Shown piece after piece: positions 1-9,015 of a DNA stretch of 64,000 nt (the stretch's first letter is position 1; each line of letters opens with the position of its first letter). The notes under the pieces were generated by a model. That model saw only the letters and a list, made by a program, of their open reading frames with translations. It was not told the origin of the DNA and did no database searches. Position numbers and translations under genes: made by a program. Origin of the DNA: FACHB-T130 sp042747725. GTDB taxonomy: Bacteria > Cyanobacteriota > Cyanobacteriia > Cyanobacteriales > FACHB-T130. The stretch covers positions 1-64,000 of the forward strand of contig NZ_JBHZGO010000112.1 of the NCBI RefSeq assembly GCF_042747725.1, written 5' to 3'.

Positions 1-114
1 AGCTTGATAATCATCTATAAATTGTCTCTTACATCTGACACAGATATAATTCTGTTTGCCTTTTTTCTGACCATTTTTATTAATATGAGTTGACTGACAT
101 TCAGGGCATTGCAT
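1..114 (-). CDS. IS1-family transposase, N-terminal part (runs off window)
   Basis: An open frame starts with ATG at 114 on the minus strand and leaves the window at base 1. Its 38 residues begin MQCPECQSTHINKNG and carry two CxxC pairs (CPEC, CVRC) spaced as in the zinc-binding N-terminus of IS1-type InsA/transposase proteins. Only this DNA-binding part is visible, so it cannot be told whether the element is intact. The neighbouring methyltransferase tail on the right looks truncated, which suggests that this insertion, or a later deletion, removed the rest of that gene. Confidence 0.8.
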   Translation of the reverse strand, partial: MQCPECQSTHINKNGQKKGKQNYICVRCKRQFIDDYQA

Positions 115-132
115 AATATTGCATCTTAATGA

Positions 133-354
133 GTGTTTTTTTTGGCGCTCGCACGCTCGCTCGCTTTATCATACCCTAATTCAGCAACGCCGCAGCGTTT
201 AGATACGACTTGGCTGGTGAAAAGGTATTCTATCGCAGAAGTTCAGTCGGCTCTAAATGATGCAGGCTTTGAGAAAGTGAGTGTTGACAATACAGAATCC
301 GAGTTGGCACCACCCGATGGGGCTGGCATAGTCTACTTTGTGTGTCGGAAATAA
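133..354 (+). pseudogene. Truncated C-terminus of a probable SAM-dependent methyltransferase
   Basis: The first ~17 codons look like low-complexity junk (repeated gctcgc). From about base 200 the frame reads as a protein tail with WLVKRYSIAEVQSALNDAGF and ends in YFVCRK. This resembles the last beta strands of class I methyltransferases, where a helix AEVxxxLxxAGF is followed by a strand ending in a vicinal aromatic/Cys. There is no SAM-binding motif, so the gene has lost its N-terminal two thirds. The stop codon overlaps the start of the thioesterase gene (ATAATG), showing the two were once translationally coupled. The family call rests on a short tail and is tentative. Confidence 0.5.
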
Positions 355-1127
355 TGATGATAACCAGATCGAATGATGCCTGGATAATCTTTCCTAAGTC
401 AAAGACCCAGGCAAGTCTGCGCCTGTTCTGTTTTCCTTATGCAGGTGGGGGGGCAAATACCTTTCGCGCCTGGCACGAGCATCTACCTGTGAGTGTCGAA
501 GTTTGTGCTATCGAACTCCCCGGACGAGGAAAGCGGATTTGGGAAGCGCCATTTACTCAGGCTTTACCTCTGGTGCAGGCGATCGCTTGCGCCCTTTTGC
601 CATACTTAGACAAGCCATTTGCTTTCTTCGGTCACAGCATGGGCGCACTCGTCAGCTTCGAGGTGGCTCGTCTACTCCGCAGAGAGTATGGAATAAGTCC
701 AGCCCATCTGTTTGTATCCGGTCGCAGCGCCCCTCAAATCCCGCTAAAAGAGCCACCTATCCACGCCCTGCCAGAACCCGCTTTTATCGAGGAATTGCGT
801 CGTCTTAACGGGACTCCCGAAGCGGTGCTAGAGAATGTCGAACTGATGGAACTGCTTCTCCCCATCCTGCGGGCAGATTTTGCCGTTCTCGAAACTTATG
901 TTTATGCTACCGAGCCGCCGCTTCAGTGTCCCATCGCTGCTTTTGGTGGTTTGCAGGATGTCAAAGTCAGCGTTGAGCGTCTTGAGGCTTGGCGACAGCA
1001 GACAAGCGCTGACTTCTCGCTGCAAATGCTTCCCGGCGACCATTTCTTTGTGCAATCAGCTCAACCCCTGCTGCTTCAATTTCTTTCTAGAGAACTGGAC
1101 TCAATCAGCAGAGGGGTTGGAAAGTAG
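354..1127 (+). CDS. Type II thioesterase (GrsT/RifR-like)
   Basis: An alpha/beta-hydrolase of the stand-alone thioesterase family that edits NRPS/PKS assembly lines by removing misloaded or stalled acyl groups from carrier proteins. The sequence shows the N-terminal LFCFPYAGGGANTF motif, the nucleophile elbow GHSMGAL with the catalytic Ser, and a late GDHFF with the catalytic His; the length (about 257 aa) is normal. In-frame ATGs lie at 354 and 357; the first overlaps the stop of the upstream methyltransferase remnant (ATAATG), favouring coupled translation, while a GTG at 342 is also possible. No NRPS/PKS is adjacent here; the nearest modules are 34 kb away on the other strand, so its partner may lie left of the window. 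Confidence 0.9.
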   Translation: MMITRSNDAWIIFPKSKTQASLRLFCFPYAGGGANTFRAWHEHLPVSVEVCAIELPGRGKRIWEAPFTQALPLVQAIACALLPYLDKPFAFFGHSMGALVSFEVARLLRREYGISPAHLFVSGRSAPQIPLKEPPIHALPEPAFIEELRRLNGTPEAVLENVELMELLLPILRADFAVLETYVYATEPPLQCPIAAFGGLQDVKVSVERLEAWRQQTSADFSLQMLPGDHFFVQSAQPLLLQFLSRELDSISRGVGK

Positions 1128-1342
1128 GGGTAACGCCTCCTTTCCAGCCGCAGTTTGCGGTCTAGCGTCCAACCTTTGAAACGCTCCGCCTCAAATGATA
1201 GAAACGGCGAAAACAGCTTAATTACACTATCCCTCCGACGCATGACTTCAGGGAAGTGCATAAAAAATTGACAGCCAACCTATCAATCAAGTGAAAGCGC
1301 TTTTAACCAAAACGCCTAACCCAATCTGAGGAGCAACATCCC

Positions 1343-2629
1343 ATGAAAGTCACGCGCCCTACAAAAGATGCCAAGAACTTTCCTTTTAACGGCAAGCGTT
1401 TGTCCTTGTCCCTCGTCGTTCTCGTCGGGAGCTTGGCGAATTTTTATGCTCCCATCAGCCGGATAGCTGTAGCTCAGAAGCCAATCGGAACCGGAGCTAG
1501 CCGAGTCGTCAGTGCTGATGAAGCCCGATACATCGAGTTGAGCCAGCAAGCTGAGGAAACAGACCATCAAGAAGCTAATCGTTTGCAGCCAACCAGCGCT
1601 GGCGTGTCAGGGCAAACTCAACAACAATCCGGTCGCATCGTCTCTAGCGGCAAAGCTTTTGACCCCACAAAGATGGAAAGCTACTTGAAACAAGAACTCA
1701 CCAAAGAAGGAGCCGTTGGTTTTTCCTACGCCATTGTGCAGTCGGGACAGCTAGTAAAATCAGGCGCTCAAGGCTGGGCGCGGGCATCTTGGGAAGGTAA
1801 GCCATTAAACCCAGATCCCAATGCTCAAAAGCAGCCAAGCGTAATGCTAACTGCCACAAAAAGAATGACTGTTGCGAGTATTTCCAAGCCGATTACAGCC
1901 GTAGCGGTGATGAAATTAGTTGAACAGAAGAAGCTCTCGCTGGATGACAAATTTTATCCACTGATCAAAAATAAATTTCCTCTAGCTGGCAAAGGTGTTG
2001 AAAATGTCACCATTCGGCAACTTTTGACTCATACCAGTGGTTTGAAAGCAGGAGTTGGTTGCTCCAACTTGCCTGGTTTGCTGTCACAGGGAACATCAGG
2101 AAACAGTTATAACTACGAAAACTCTAATTTCTGTCTGTTGCGAGAAGTCATTGAGAAGGTTTCTGGTCAGAATTATGTGAACTACGTTCAGTCGGAAATT
2201 CTGAGCAAGATGACAATTGGTGATATGTCTTGCCAGCCGGATGTCAATAACCCCACGCTTTACTACAACACCAGCAAAACGTTAGGGAAGTTATGGGGAG
2301 ACTATAGTGACACTTGTAGCGCCTATGGCTGGTATGCATCCGCCACAGACCTGGCAAAATTTCTCGCTTACATCCGTTACCACAAAGTCCTTTCAAAACC
2401 TACCACCGACCAAATGTTGAGCGAGGGATTAGGCTGGAAAAAAACCATAGGGACGCGAGGAACATACTACCAGCATGGCGGCGATTGGATCGCTTCTGAG
2501 AACAAAGGATTTACGGGTGTAATCATGCATTTTCCAGACAATATCGATGCTGTAGTCTTGGTGAACACACGAGGCGACTTCAACAAGACAACCTTACTGA
2601 AGAATGCCTATGAGGCGGCATTCAAGTAA
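1343..2629 (+). CDS. Serine hydrolase, class C beta-lactamase/D,D-peptidase family
   Basis: A secreted or membrane-tethered member of the beta-lactamase superfamily (Pfam Beta-lactamase), which includes D-aminopeptidases, esterases and D,D-carboxypeptidases. A hydrophobic stretch at residues ~20-45 followed by AVAQ looks like a signal peptide. The catalytic SxxK is SISK at 179-182, the second motif YxN is YEN at 258-260 and the third, HxG, is HGG at 378-380. The order and spacing are those of class C-like enzymes. A linker rich in Gln/Ser (residues ~60-105) precedes the domain. GAGGAG lies 10 bp before the ATG. The gene ends 1 bp from the convergent acylase gene. True substrate unknown; real beta-lactamase activity is not implied. 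Confidence 0.88.
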   Translation: MKVTRPTKDAKNFPFNGKRLSLSLVVLVGSLANFYAPISRIAVAQKPIGTGASRVVSADEARYIELSQQAEETDHQEANRLQPTSAGVSGQTQQQSGRIVSSGKAFDPTKMESYLKQELTKEGAVGFSYAIVQSGQLVKSGAQGWARASWEGKPLNPDPNAQKQPSVMLTATKRMTVASISKPITAVAVMKLVEQKKLSLDDKFYPLIKNKFPLAGKGVENVTIRQLLTHTSGLKAGVGCSNLPGLLSQGTSGNSYNYENSNFCLLREVIEKVSGQNYVNYVQSEILSKMTIGDMSCQPDVNNPTLYYNTSKTLGKLWGDYSDTCSAYGWYASATDLAKFLAYIRYHKVLSKPTTDQMLSEGLGWKKTIGTRGTYYQHGGDWIASENKGFTGVIMHFPDNIDAVVLVNTRGDFNKTTLLKNAYEAAFK

Positions 2630-2630
2630 C

Positions 2631-4730
2631 TCAGAATACCTTGCGCTCATCCAAATGAGCAACGATATCCTGACGCGATCGCCATACCGGACGCAACTGA
2701 TTACGGGCGGATAGCTGTAACTGATCGCTATTATGGGGCGATCGCGGTTGAGTTGCATTACCGTAGCTGATGAGTGCCATCGCCTTGACTGGGTTAGAAA
2801 ACTCGACCGCAGCTATGTAGGAATCGCCCCCGACCGCTTGAAAGCGTCCATCTTTCGTCGGGGCGAAATTGAGAACGCGGAAGATGCCAAGGTCTCCGGA
2901 GCCACCATTGGCAGGCAGATCCACACCCTCAGAACGCAGCCGGAAAACTTCACCCCAGGCTACATCTAGGTCTTTATAAGCCGCCTCCACCTTTGCTGCT
3001 GCGGTAGAAAGCACCTTAACTGCGCTTTGCGGATCTGCCAAACCGTCGGGTGTGGTGCGCGGGGAATTCTCGTTCCAAGGGGTGCGAAATGCATCCTCAA
3101 AGTCCATCTCTTCCGCCCAGAAGGAAAAGAGTATCGCACCCCGGCTATCTGCATCCGCATTCCGATCCCAAGCTTGCAGGACATCAGCGGCTCGAAGCGC
3201 TAATTTATCTCCATACTGTCGTGCAGCCGGAATCAAGTCATCTAGGAGACGATCTGCCAGTTCCATGCGTGTCGAGTGCTTGTACTGAACCATTTCCTCG
3301 AAAGAAATCTGTTTATCCTCATCGAGCATTCTCGCAGAGCGTTGCGCTCGAAAATGCATGAAATGCGGTGCCATGTAGGGCGGGAAATCTGCTGGATTTA
3401 GCGCCACTGGGAAAGTCGTTGTCCAGGGTGGATCGTTGGTATTTTGTAACCAGCCGCTGGGTGGGTCAATTACGCGCGGTAAATCGCTGTAAGGATGAGT
3501 TTTCGTCCACAAGGTTGTAGAGGTGTCGCCAGGAATTATGCCTTCCCAGTATTCAAAGTCTCCAGATGTGCGAATTGGCACCTGACCGTTAAATAGGTGC
3601 ATGATGTGCCCCTCGCGGTCTGCATACATCACGGTAAACATCGGAATCTGCAAGCGCTTCAGGGCAGCCTCAAATTCAGGCAGTTTGGTGGCACGCGCCA
3701 TCGAGTACCATTGCTCTAACGCTCCGGGCTGCTCAAGCCCCACAACCCGCAATGCCAGGGCTTTTCCATCCTTATCTGCGACAACCGGCCCGTGAAGGGA
3801 ACGTTGTACGATAAGTGATTCTGAGCGCAGATTGCCGTTATTTTGCTTCACCTTCAAGATTTTCTTTTCTGTCTCAAAGGCTTGAACTTTACCGTCGAAG
3901 TTGTAGCCGCCGTCTTTTAGTTGCAGTTCGTAGGCGTCCCACCCGTCATGGGTATTTACCGTGTGAGTCCAGCCGAGGTGATTGTTGAATGCGATCGCGA
4001 GTACCGGAAGTCCCACAAGTGTCGCCCCATAAGCGTCAATTCCGGGTGCGGTAATCTGGGCTTCGTACCAAACAAATAAATCTGACCAAGGTAGGTGGGG
4101 GTTTGCCAGTAGCATCGCGTTCCCGCTTGCAGAATGCTTAGGCGCGATCGCCCAACCATTAGAACCCATCGATTTGTTGTTATTGGCAAGGCTTTTAACG
4201 ATCTGCGGATTTACAATAAATGTAAAATTCATCACCCGCTGTTCGTGAGCCAGAATATCCACTGGCTGGACTGGCAGCACCACCTTAACTTCATCATCAA
4301 TCAGATCGGGATGTTCCTTCGCATAGGCATTGATTCCAGCGGCAAAGGCATCTAGATAACTGCGGAAAGCGGGACTCTGCGCTTCATACCACTCGCTGGC
4401 ACGTTCGGGAATTCCCATTGTTTGTACCCATCGATCGGAGTTTAGGTACTCCTCTCCCCAGTATTGGGCACTTTGTCCCCGTGCCTGACCGTAGAGGCGC
4501 AACAGCAGGTTGCCATGACTTTGCATCTGCGCCCAGCCAAAGGCGCGAAATGCACTTCCTGCATCCTTGCCGTAGATATGCGGTACGCCGTAGGTGTCCC
4601 AGAGGATTTCAGTCGAGGAAGCCGGGAAGCTGAGACTTTGGCTCCCTATAAATAAAGTAAAGATGAAACCTAATATTAACGGTAAAATTCGGAAGGATTT
4701 TCTTTTAAAATACCCGATTTGAGCGCGCAT
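2631..4730 (-). CDS. Penicillin acylase family Ntn hydrolase (possible N-acyl-homoserine lactone acylase)
   Basis: A 699-aa precursor of the penicillin amidase family, which self-cleaves into alpha and beta chains and exposes an N-terminal Ser as nucleophile. The cleavage site is visible as MGSNGWAI, with Ser190 the predicted beta-chain N-terminus (the family signature is SNxW). A signal peptide or membrane anchor (FRILPLILGFIFTLFIG, residues 13-29) places it in the periplasm. The N-terminal EILWDTYGVPHIYG is also typical. Cyanobacterial relatives have been reported as AHL acylases, but cyclic lipopeptide or penicillin-like substrates fit too. It converges on the beta-lactamase-like gene with a single base between stops. 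Upstream lies the 147-bp tandem duplication. Confidence 0.88.
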   Translation of the reverse strand: MRAQIGYFKRKSFRILPLILGFIFTLFIGSQSLSFPASSTEILWDTYGVPHIYGKDAGSAFRAFGWAQMQSHGNLLLRLYGQARGQSAQYWGEEYLNSDRWVQTMGIPERASEWYEAQSPAFRSYLDAFAAGINAYAKEHPDLIDDEVKVVLPVQPVDILAHEQRVMNFTFIVNPQIVKSLANNNKSMGSNGWAIAPKHSASGNAMLLANPHLPWSDLFVWYEAQITAPGIDAYGATLVGLPVLAIAFNNHLGWTHTVNTHDGWDAYELQLKDGGYNFDGKVQAFETEKKILKVKQNNGNLRSESLIVQRSLHGPVVADKDGKALALRVVGLEQPGALEQWYSMARATKLPEFEAALKRLQIPMFTVMYADREGHIMHLFNGQVPIRTSGDFEYWEGIIPGDTSTTLWTKTHPYSDLPRVIDPPSGWLQNTNDPPWTTTFPVALNPADFPPYMAPHFMHFRAQRSARMLDEDKQISFEEMVQYKHSTRMELADRLLDDLIPAARQYGDKLALRAADVLQAWDRNADADSRGAILFSFWAEEMDFEDAFRTPWNENSPRTTPDGLADPQSAVKVLSTAAAKVEAAYKDLDVAWGEVFRLRSEGVDLPANGGSGDLGIFRVLNFAPTKDGRFQAVGGDSYIAAVEFSNPVKAMALISYGNATQPRSPHNSDQLQLSARNQLRPVWRSRQDIVAHLDERKVF

Positions 4731-4770
4731 ACTACCCTTTTAAAACTGATTAATGAAAGGCAAATGATCT

Positions 4771-5064
4771 CTAATAAAAAACTACTGCACTAAAGTATTA
4801 AACATGACATTCTTGGCTAGTTTATAAGGAGGTGGGATTAATTATTGGTAGTAGTGGTTAGCGATAGCGTAACCCATGCAGGTGTTGGGTAACATACGTC
4901 AACCCAACCTACGAAATCTAATAAAAAACTACTGCACTAAAGTATTAAACATGACATTTTTGGCTAGTTTATAAGGAGGTGGGATTAATTATTGGTAGTA
5001 GTGGTTAGCGATAGCGTAACCCATGCAGGTGTTGGGTAACATACGTCAACCCAACCTACGAAAT
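4771..5064. repeat. 147-bp tandem duplication
   Basis: Bases 4771-4917 are repeated immediately at 4918-5064 with one visible difference (attcttggc versus atttttggc). Each unit holds taaggaggtgggat and a GTTGGGT...ACCCAACCTAC half-palindrome that belongs to a repeat found elsewhere in this window. The pair fills the spacer between the start of the acylase gene and the end of the ABC ATPase gene. The near identity points to a recent duplication. Any acylase promoter would be affected; no clear promoter is seen. Confidence 0.95.
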
Positions 5065-5072
5065 CTAAAGTT

Positions 5073-5915
5073 TCAAGTAGAAAAGCGATCGCCCTTCAAG
5101 GCAACCTCTTGGCTTATCTTCAGTTTCCGCCCCACAGGAATACACATCGGTGTCCCGGCTACAGGATCTTCCACAATGCGACAACCCAGCCCAAATACTT
5201 CGCGCACCATTGCTTCTGTCATTACCTGCATCGGGGTTCCGTGGGCATAAACGCAACCTTCTTTCACCGCTACTAGATAATCTGCATAGCGACAAGCCTG
5301 GTTCAAATCGTGCAACACCATCACCAGCGTTCGTCCTTGCGTCTGATTCAACTCCAAAAGCAAATCCAACACCTCGATTTGGTGCGCCAAATCTAAGAAA
5401 GTTGTGGGTTCATCTAAGAGTAAAATTTCTGTATCCTGAGCCAGCGCCATTGCAATCCAAGCGCGTTGTCGCTGTCCACCCGAAAGAGTATCTAGCGATC
5501 GCTCTGCCAATTCTGTCATCCCAGTTGTCGCCAACGCTAACGCGACCAACCGCTCATCTTCTTTTGACCACTGCTGCAACCAGTTCTGATAAGGATAACG
5601 CCCCAGCGCCACTAAATCTCGCACGGTTAACCCTTCCGGTGCCACTGGCCCTTGGGGAAGAATTCCCAGTTGCTTAGCGACCTCTTTTGTGGATAACTTG
5701 AACAAATCAGCCGCATCCAGATAAACCGTCCCGTTACGTGGCTTCAGCAATCTGGCTAAACCCCGCAGCAGTGTAGACTTACCGCAGCCGTTGGCACCCA
5801 CTAAAGCCGTTATTTTCCCTTCGGGAATCGCTAAATCAAGGTTTTTGATAATTGGCACACCATCATAAGCCAAGGTGAGCCTGCGGGTGGAGAGTCGGTT
5901 CATCTTTGGGTTCAT
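5073..5915 (-). CDS. ABC transporter ATP-binding protein, iron-siderophore/cobalamin type (FecE-like)
   Basis: The cytoplasmic ATPase of a binding-protein-dependent importer for ferric siderophores, haem or cobalamin. Visible motifs in order: Walker A GANGCGKST (~residues 41-49), Q-loop LPQGP, signature LSGGQRQR, Walker B ILLLDEPT, and H-loop VLHDLNQA. Length (280 aa) and the FecE/FhuC-type sequence GLTVRDLVALGRYPYQ are standard. Its start overlaps the stop of the permease gene by 4 bp (ATGA), so it is the third gene of an operon read leftward. There is no substrate-binding protein in the window. Confidence 0.95.
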   Translation of the reverse strand: MNPKMNRLSTRRLTLAYDGVPIIKNLDLAIPEGKITALVGANGCGKSTLLRGLARLLKPRNGTVYLDAADLFKLSTKEVAKQLGILPQGPVAPEGLTVRDLVALGRYPYQNWLQQWSKEDERLVALALATTGMTELAERSLDTLSGGQRQRAWIAMALAQDTEILLLDEPTTFLDLAHQIEVLDLLLELNQTQGRTLVMVLHDLNQACRYADYLVAVKEGCVYAHGTPMQVMTEAMVREVFGLGCRIVEDPVAGTPMCIPVGRKLKISQEVALKGDRFST

Positions 5916-6958
5916 TGTTTGCGATTTTGCACCAACAGATAGATAAAATAAGGAGCGCCAATCACGGCTGTAATCACACCACAGGGAAGTTCAGTGGGAG
6001 CAAATAGCGATCGCCCTAGCAAATCAGCAACCACTACCATCATTGCCCCAATCGTTGCCGAGACAGGAATTAACCCCTCATGAGTTGAACCCACCAATTG
6101 ACGAGCGATGTGCGGTGCCATTAACCCAACAAAACTAATCGTACCAGCCGTCGCCACTGCCGCACCCGTCAACGCGGTAGCGATCGCGAGTAACCAGCCG
6201 CGTTCCCATTCCACCGGGCTACCCAGCCCTTTGGCAACATCATCTCCCAAATTCAAAGCATTCAGCTGTCGCGCTTTCCCCAAAGCCAATGGCACCAACA
6301 CCGCCAACCAGGGTGCAACAGACCATACCTCCTCCCAACTGCGACCGTAGACACTCCCCGCCAACCACACCAACGCCTGACTCACACGATTAATCTCACC
6401 GAATGTCACGATCAAGCTAGTCAAAGCGCCGATGACTGCGGCAATCCCGACACCAATCAAAATCAGGCGAACCGGAGAACTCCCCTTATCCCATGCCAAA
6501 AAGTAAATCAGGAAAGCTACAGCCAATGCTCCCCCAAAGGCAGACACCGGCAAGGCTGCAATCGGGACACTGGGAAACAAAACAATCAGACTAACAGCCG
6601 CCAGACTCGCACCCGCGTTAATCCCGATGATGCCTGGGTCAGCTAGGGGATTGCGGGTAATGCCTTGCAAGATCGTACCGGAAACCGCCAATGCCACTCC
6701 CACAAGCGCCGCGACTAAGGTTCTAGGCAGTCGCAGTGTATTGATAATGAAGGGATAGTCAGCGTTTCCTGTTTCCAGTCCTAGTAAGGTTTTGATGACC
6801 GATAGGATGGGAATCGGATATTCCCCGTAAGAAACACTGACAACCATCGCCGCCAGGGTAACGAAGAGCAGGATACTCAAGATAGTCGGGATACGCCGCT
6901 CGATCCGGAAGGATACCGGAAGCGCCCTAGAACGAACTACCAACCAGCTTTTGTTCAT
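5912..6958 (-). CDS. FecCD-family iron-siderophore ABC permease (second permease)
   Basis: An integral membrane subunit of the BtuC/FecCD/FhuB family with about nine to ten hydrophobic helices. Family hallmarks are RLPRTLVAALVGVALAVSG near residue 80, GITRNPLADPGIIGINAGA, and the C-terminal ATPase-contacting region GLGSPVEW...GTISFVGLMAPHIAR. It pairs with the neighbouring permease as a heterodimer. The gene overlaps its neighbours by 4 bp on both sides, indicating tight translational coupling. Confidence 0.94.
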   Translation of the reverse strand: MNKSWLVVRSRALPVSFRIERRIPTILSILLFVTLAAMVVSVSYGEYPIPILSVIKTLLGLETGNADYPFIINTLRLPRTLVAALVGVALAVSGTILQGITRNPLADPGIIGINAGASLAAVSLIVLFPSVPIAALPVSAFGGALAVAFLIYFLAWDKGSSPVRLILIGVGIAAVIGALTSLIVTFGEINRVSQALVWLAGSVYGRSWEEVWSVAPWLAVLVPLALGKARQLNALNLGDDVAKGLGSPVEWERGWLLAIATALTGAAVATAGTISFVGLMAPHIARQLVGSTHEGLIPVSATIGAMMVVVADLLGRSLFAPTELPCGVITAVIGAPYFIYLLVQNRKQ

Positions 6959-8007
6959 TTTTTCACCTTGAAGCGGGCAAGATAAACGAACAAGGGCGCA
7001 CCCACGAAAGCAGTCATGACTCCGACTGGGAGTTCTTGCGGCTTAATCAGCAATCTGGCACCGATATCCGCTGCTAATAGTAAAATGGCTCCAAAAACCG
7101 CAGAATACGGCATAATCCAACGGTAATCGACGCCAACGAGCAAGCGGACAATGTGGGGAACGACTAAACCAATAAATCCAATCGGGCCAGCGGCGGCAAC
7201 GGCACTGCCTGCCAGTAATATGACACTAAAAGCAGCGGCAACTTTTACCCATGCGGTTCGTTGACCTAAGCCTTTGGCGACATCTTCACCGAGATTCAAG
7301 GTGGTGATTTGTTTGCCGAGGGCGAAGGCAACGAAAAGTCCGAGGGTGATGTAGGGCAGCACTTGCCAGACAATCGTGAAGTCACGACCCGCAATCGATC
7401 CAGCCATCCAAAAGCGGATTTCGTCAAGCGTGCGTTGGCTAAGAATCAGGATGCCGGTTGTCAGTGAAGACAGGAAGGTGCTGATAGCTGCACCGGCGAT
7501 GGTGAGGTTGAGTGGGGTGAGTCCACCACGACCTAAGGAACCGAGGAAATAGACAAGGATGGCAGCCGCACCGGCACCCAGAAAGGCATACCAAGCATAG
7601 AGACTCGGATCGGGTGTGCCGAAAGCAAATACGGCGATGACAACTGCCATTGCGGCACCTGCATTGATTCCCAGGATTCCGGGGTCAGCCAAGGGGTTGC
7701 GGGTGATGCCTTGCATAATCGCACCAGCGATCGCCATTGCAGCACCGACCAAGATAGCGATGAGCGATCGCGGTAGCCTGATCGTCAGAATAATCAGGTG
7801 ATCCGCAGACCCATCAAATGCTGTCAGCGCTGCATAAATGGTGCTTGCGGAAATGTCGGCTGCACCATAGCCAATACTTACCCCCAGGCAAATTAGGAGA
7901 ATCAGGAGGCTCAGAACTAAGCCGACAAGCAGAGAGGGTCGTGGCTGTATAAATCCTAAGACTTCCCCGATTAACCGATTTTTCACTATTTTCTGGATTG
8001 GTGCCAA
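6955..8007 (-). CDS. FecCD-family iron-siderophore ABC permease (first permease)
   Basis: First gene of the leftward importer operon. It shows RLPRSLIAILVGAAMAIAG, GITRNPLADPGILGINAGA, and GPIGFIGLVVPHIVR, which are diagnostic for FecCD/BtuC-type permeases. The 350-aa length is standard. Its promoter should lie in the 600-bp spacer to the right (8008-8604). I could not make out a convincing Fur box there, so iron regulation is expected from the family but not shown. A lipoprotein binding protein and a TonB receptor would be needed and must be encoded elsewhere. Confidence 0.94.
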   Translation of the reverse strand: MAPIQKIVKNRLIGEVLGFIQPRPSLLVGLVLSLLILLICLGVSIGYGAADISASTIYAALTAFDGSADHLIILTIRLPRSLIAILVGAAMAIAGAIMQGITRNPLADPGILGINAGAAMAVVIAVFAFGTPDPSLYAWYAFLGAGAAAILVYFLGSLGRGGLTPLNLTIAGAAISTFLSSLTTGILILSQRTLDEIRFWMAGSIAGRDFTIVWQVLPYITLGLFVAFALGKQITTLNLGEDVAKGLGQRTAWVKVAAAFSVILLAGSAVAAAGPIGFIGLVVPHIVRLLVGVDYRWIMPYSAVFGAILLLAADIGARLLIKPQELPVGVMTAFVGAPLFVYLARFKVKK

Positions 8008-8604
8008 CTCTATCGATGCCTTCTACCTTGTGTTTATTGCTACAATTACAGCCCTAAATATACTGCCGTAACCGTCAAGCGCCTCGGAAGAACGATGACA
8101 AATCTTCGCCGCTCAACCATGAAACTAGAAATTACTTTAGACTTATTGCGATTATTTATCAATAGTTTTGCAAAAATTATCCTTGAATTGCCAGCAATAC
8201 GAGGACTCTACGTTTCTACAACGGTAAACCCCAGATTCCGCAGGTTGCCTGGTGAGTCAAAGTAGCAGTCTGACAAAACACGAAAACATCACCGGAGCGG
8301 AATATCCCTGCATCACTTGCCTAGAACTAAGGCGAGTTGAGAAAAATAAGATGGCTGATTGATACTGAAGATACCAGAGTGCGATCGCCCATGAAAAAGC
8401 TAATCAACAACTCCGAGAGATGTTAGTTTACTTTTTTTGCAGAAAAACTAAACTTAGCAGTTGGCAAAGCTTTAAATGAATGTAAATCCCTAACTCTTGG
8501 TCTACTCAGCTCAAAGTATAATAAAGCAGTTCCAGAAAAAAGATAAAATACCACATTCTCAAAAAATATACCGTTAAAATATTTGTTAAAGCTAAGAACT
8601 AGAT
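8008..8604. other. Spacer upstream of the ABC importer; no clear gene
   Basis: This stretch separates the divergent importer operon and the 134-aa gene. It holds only short open frames; the longest noticed on the plus strand starts with ATG at 8119 and stops at 8263-8265 (48 codons, MKLEITLDLLRLF...). It has no recognisable family and no good ribosome site, so I do not call it a gene. The spacer is AT-rich near 8400-8600 and should contain the promoters of both flanking transcription units. Confidence 0.5.
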
Positions 8605-9009
8605 ATGCTAGTTGAAACTGTTACACTTCAAATTCCAGAAATACTCTATCAGCGCTTGGTCAATACTGCTCGTGCAACTCAGCGCCCTCTTGAAGAAGTC
8701 ATACTCCATGCTTTACAAACAGGTAGCCCTCCGGAATGGGATGATGTGCCAGAGGAGTTTCAAGCTGACCTTGCTGCTTTAGACAAACTGGATGAGAATA
8801 CGCTATGGCAAATTGCCAATAGCGGCAAAACATCAGCAGAGATGGAGCGATACAATACCCTACTTGAGGGCAATTCTAGCGGTACATTGACAGAGGCGGA
8901 ACGCTTAGAACTGATGGCACTGCGGCATGAAGCTGACCTTTTCATGTTAAAAAAAACTCAGGCAGCAGTATTACTCCGGTGGCGGGGACATCGCGTGCCA
9001 ACCCCTTAA
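8605..9009 (+). CDS. Conserved cyanobacterial-type hypothetical protein paired with an HNH nuclease
   Basis: A 134-aa acidic, soluble, helix-rich protein starting MLVETVTLQIPEILYQRL. The first ~35 residues (strand, then helix PEILYQRLVNTARATQRPLEEVILHAL) resemble a ribbon-helix-helix DNA-binding segment. The rest is helical with no motif I can name. It stops 6 bp before the GTG of the HNH gene, so the two are co-transcribed. The layout (small DNA-binding-like protein followed by a nuclease) is what toxin-antitoxin or homing-type pairs look like, but no function is proven. Confidence 0.7.
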   Translation: MLVETVTLQIPEILYQRLVNTARATQRPLEEVILHALQTGSPPEWDDVPEEFQADLAALDKLDENTLWQIANSGKTSAEMERYNTLLEGNSSGTLTEAERLELMALRHEADLFMLKKTQAAVLLRWRGHRVPTP

Positions 9010-9015
9010 AATATC

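Noticed and set aside
3050..3361. Plus-strand frames inside the acylase gene
   Set aside because: Opposite-strand shadows of a long gene with clear family motifs.
8008..8604. Fur-box search upstream of the siderophore-type importer
   Set aside because: AT-rich sequence gives only weak partial matches; not enough to call a site.
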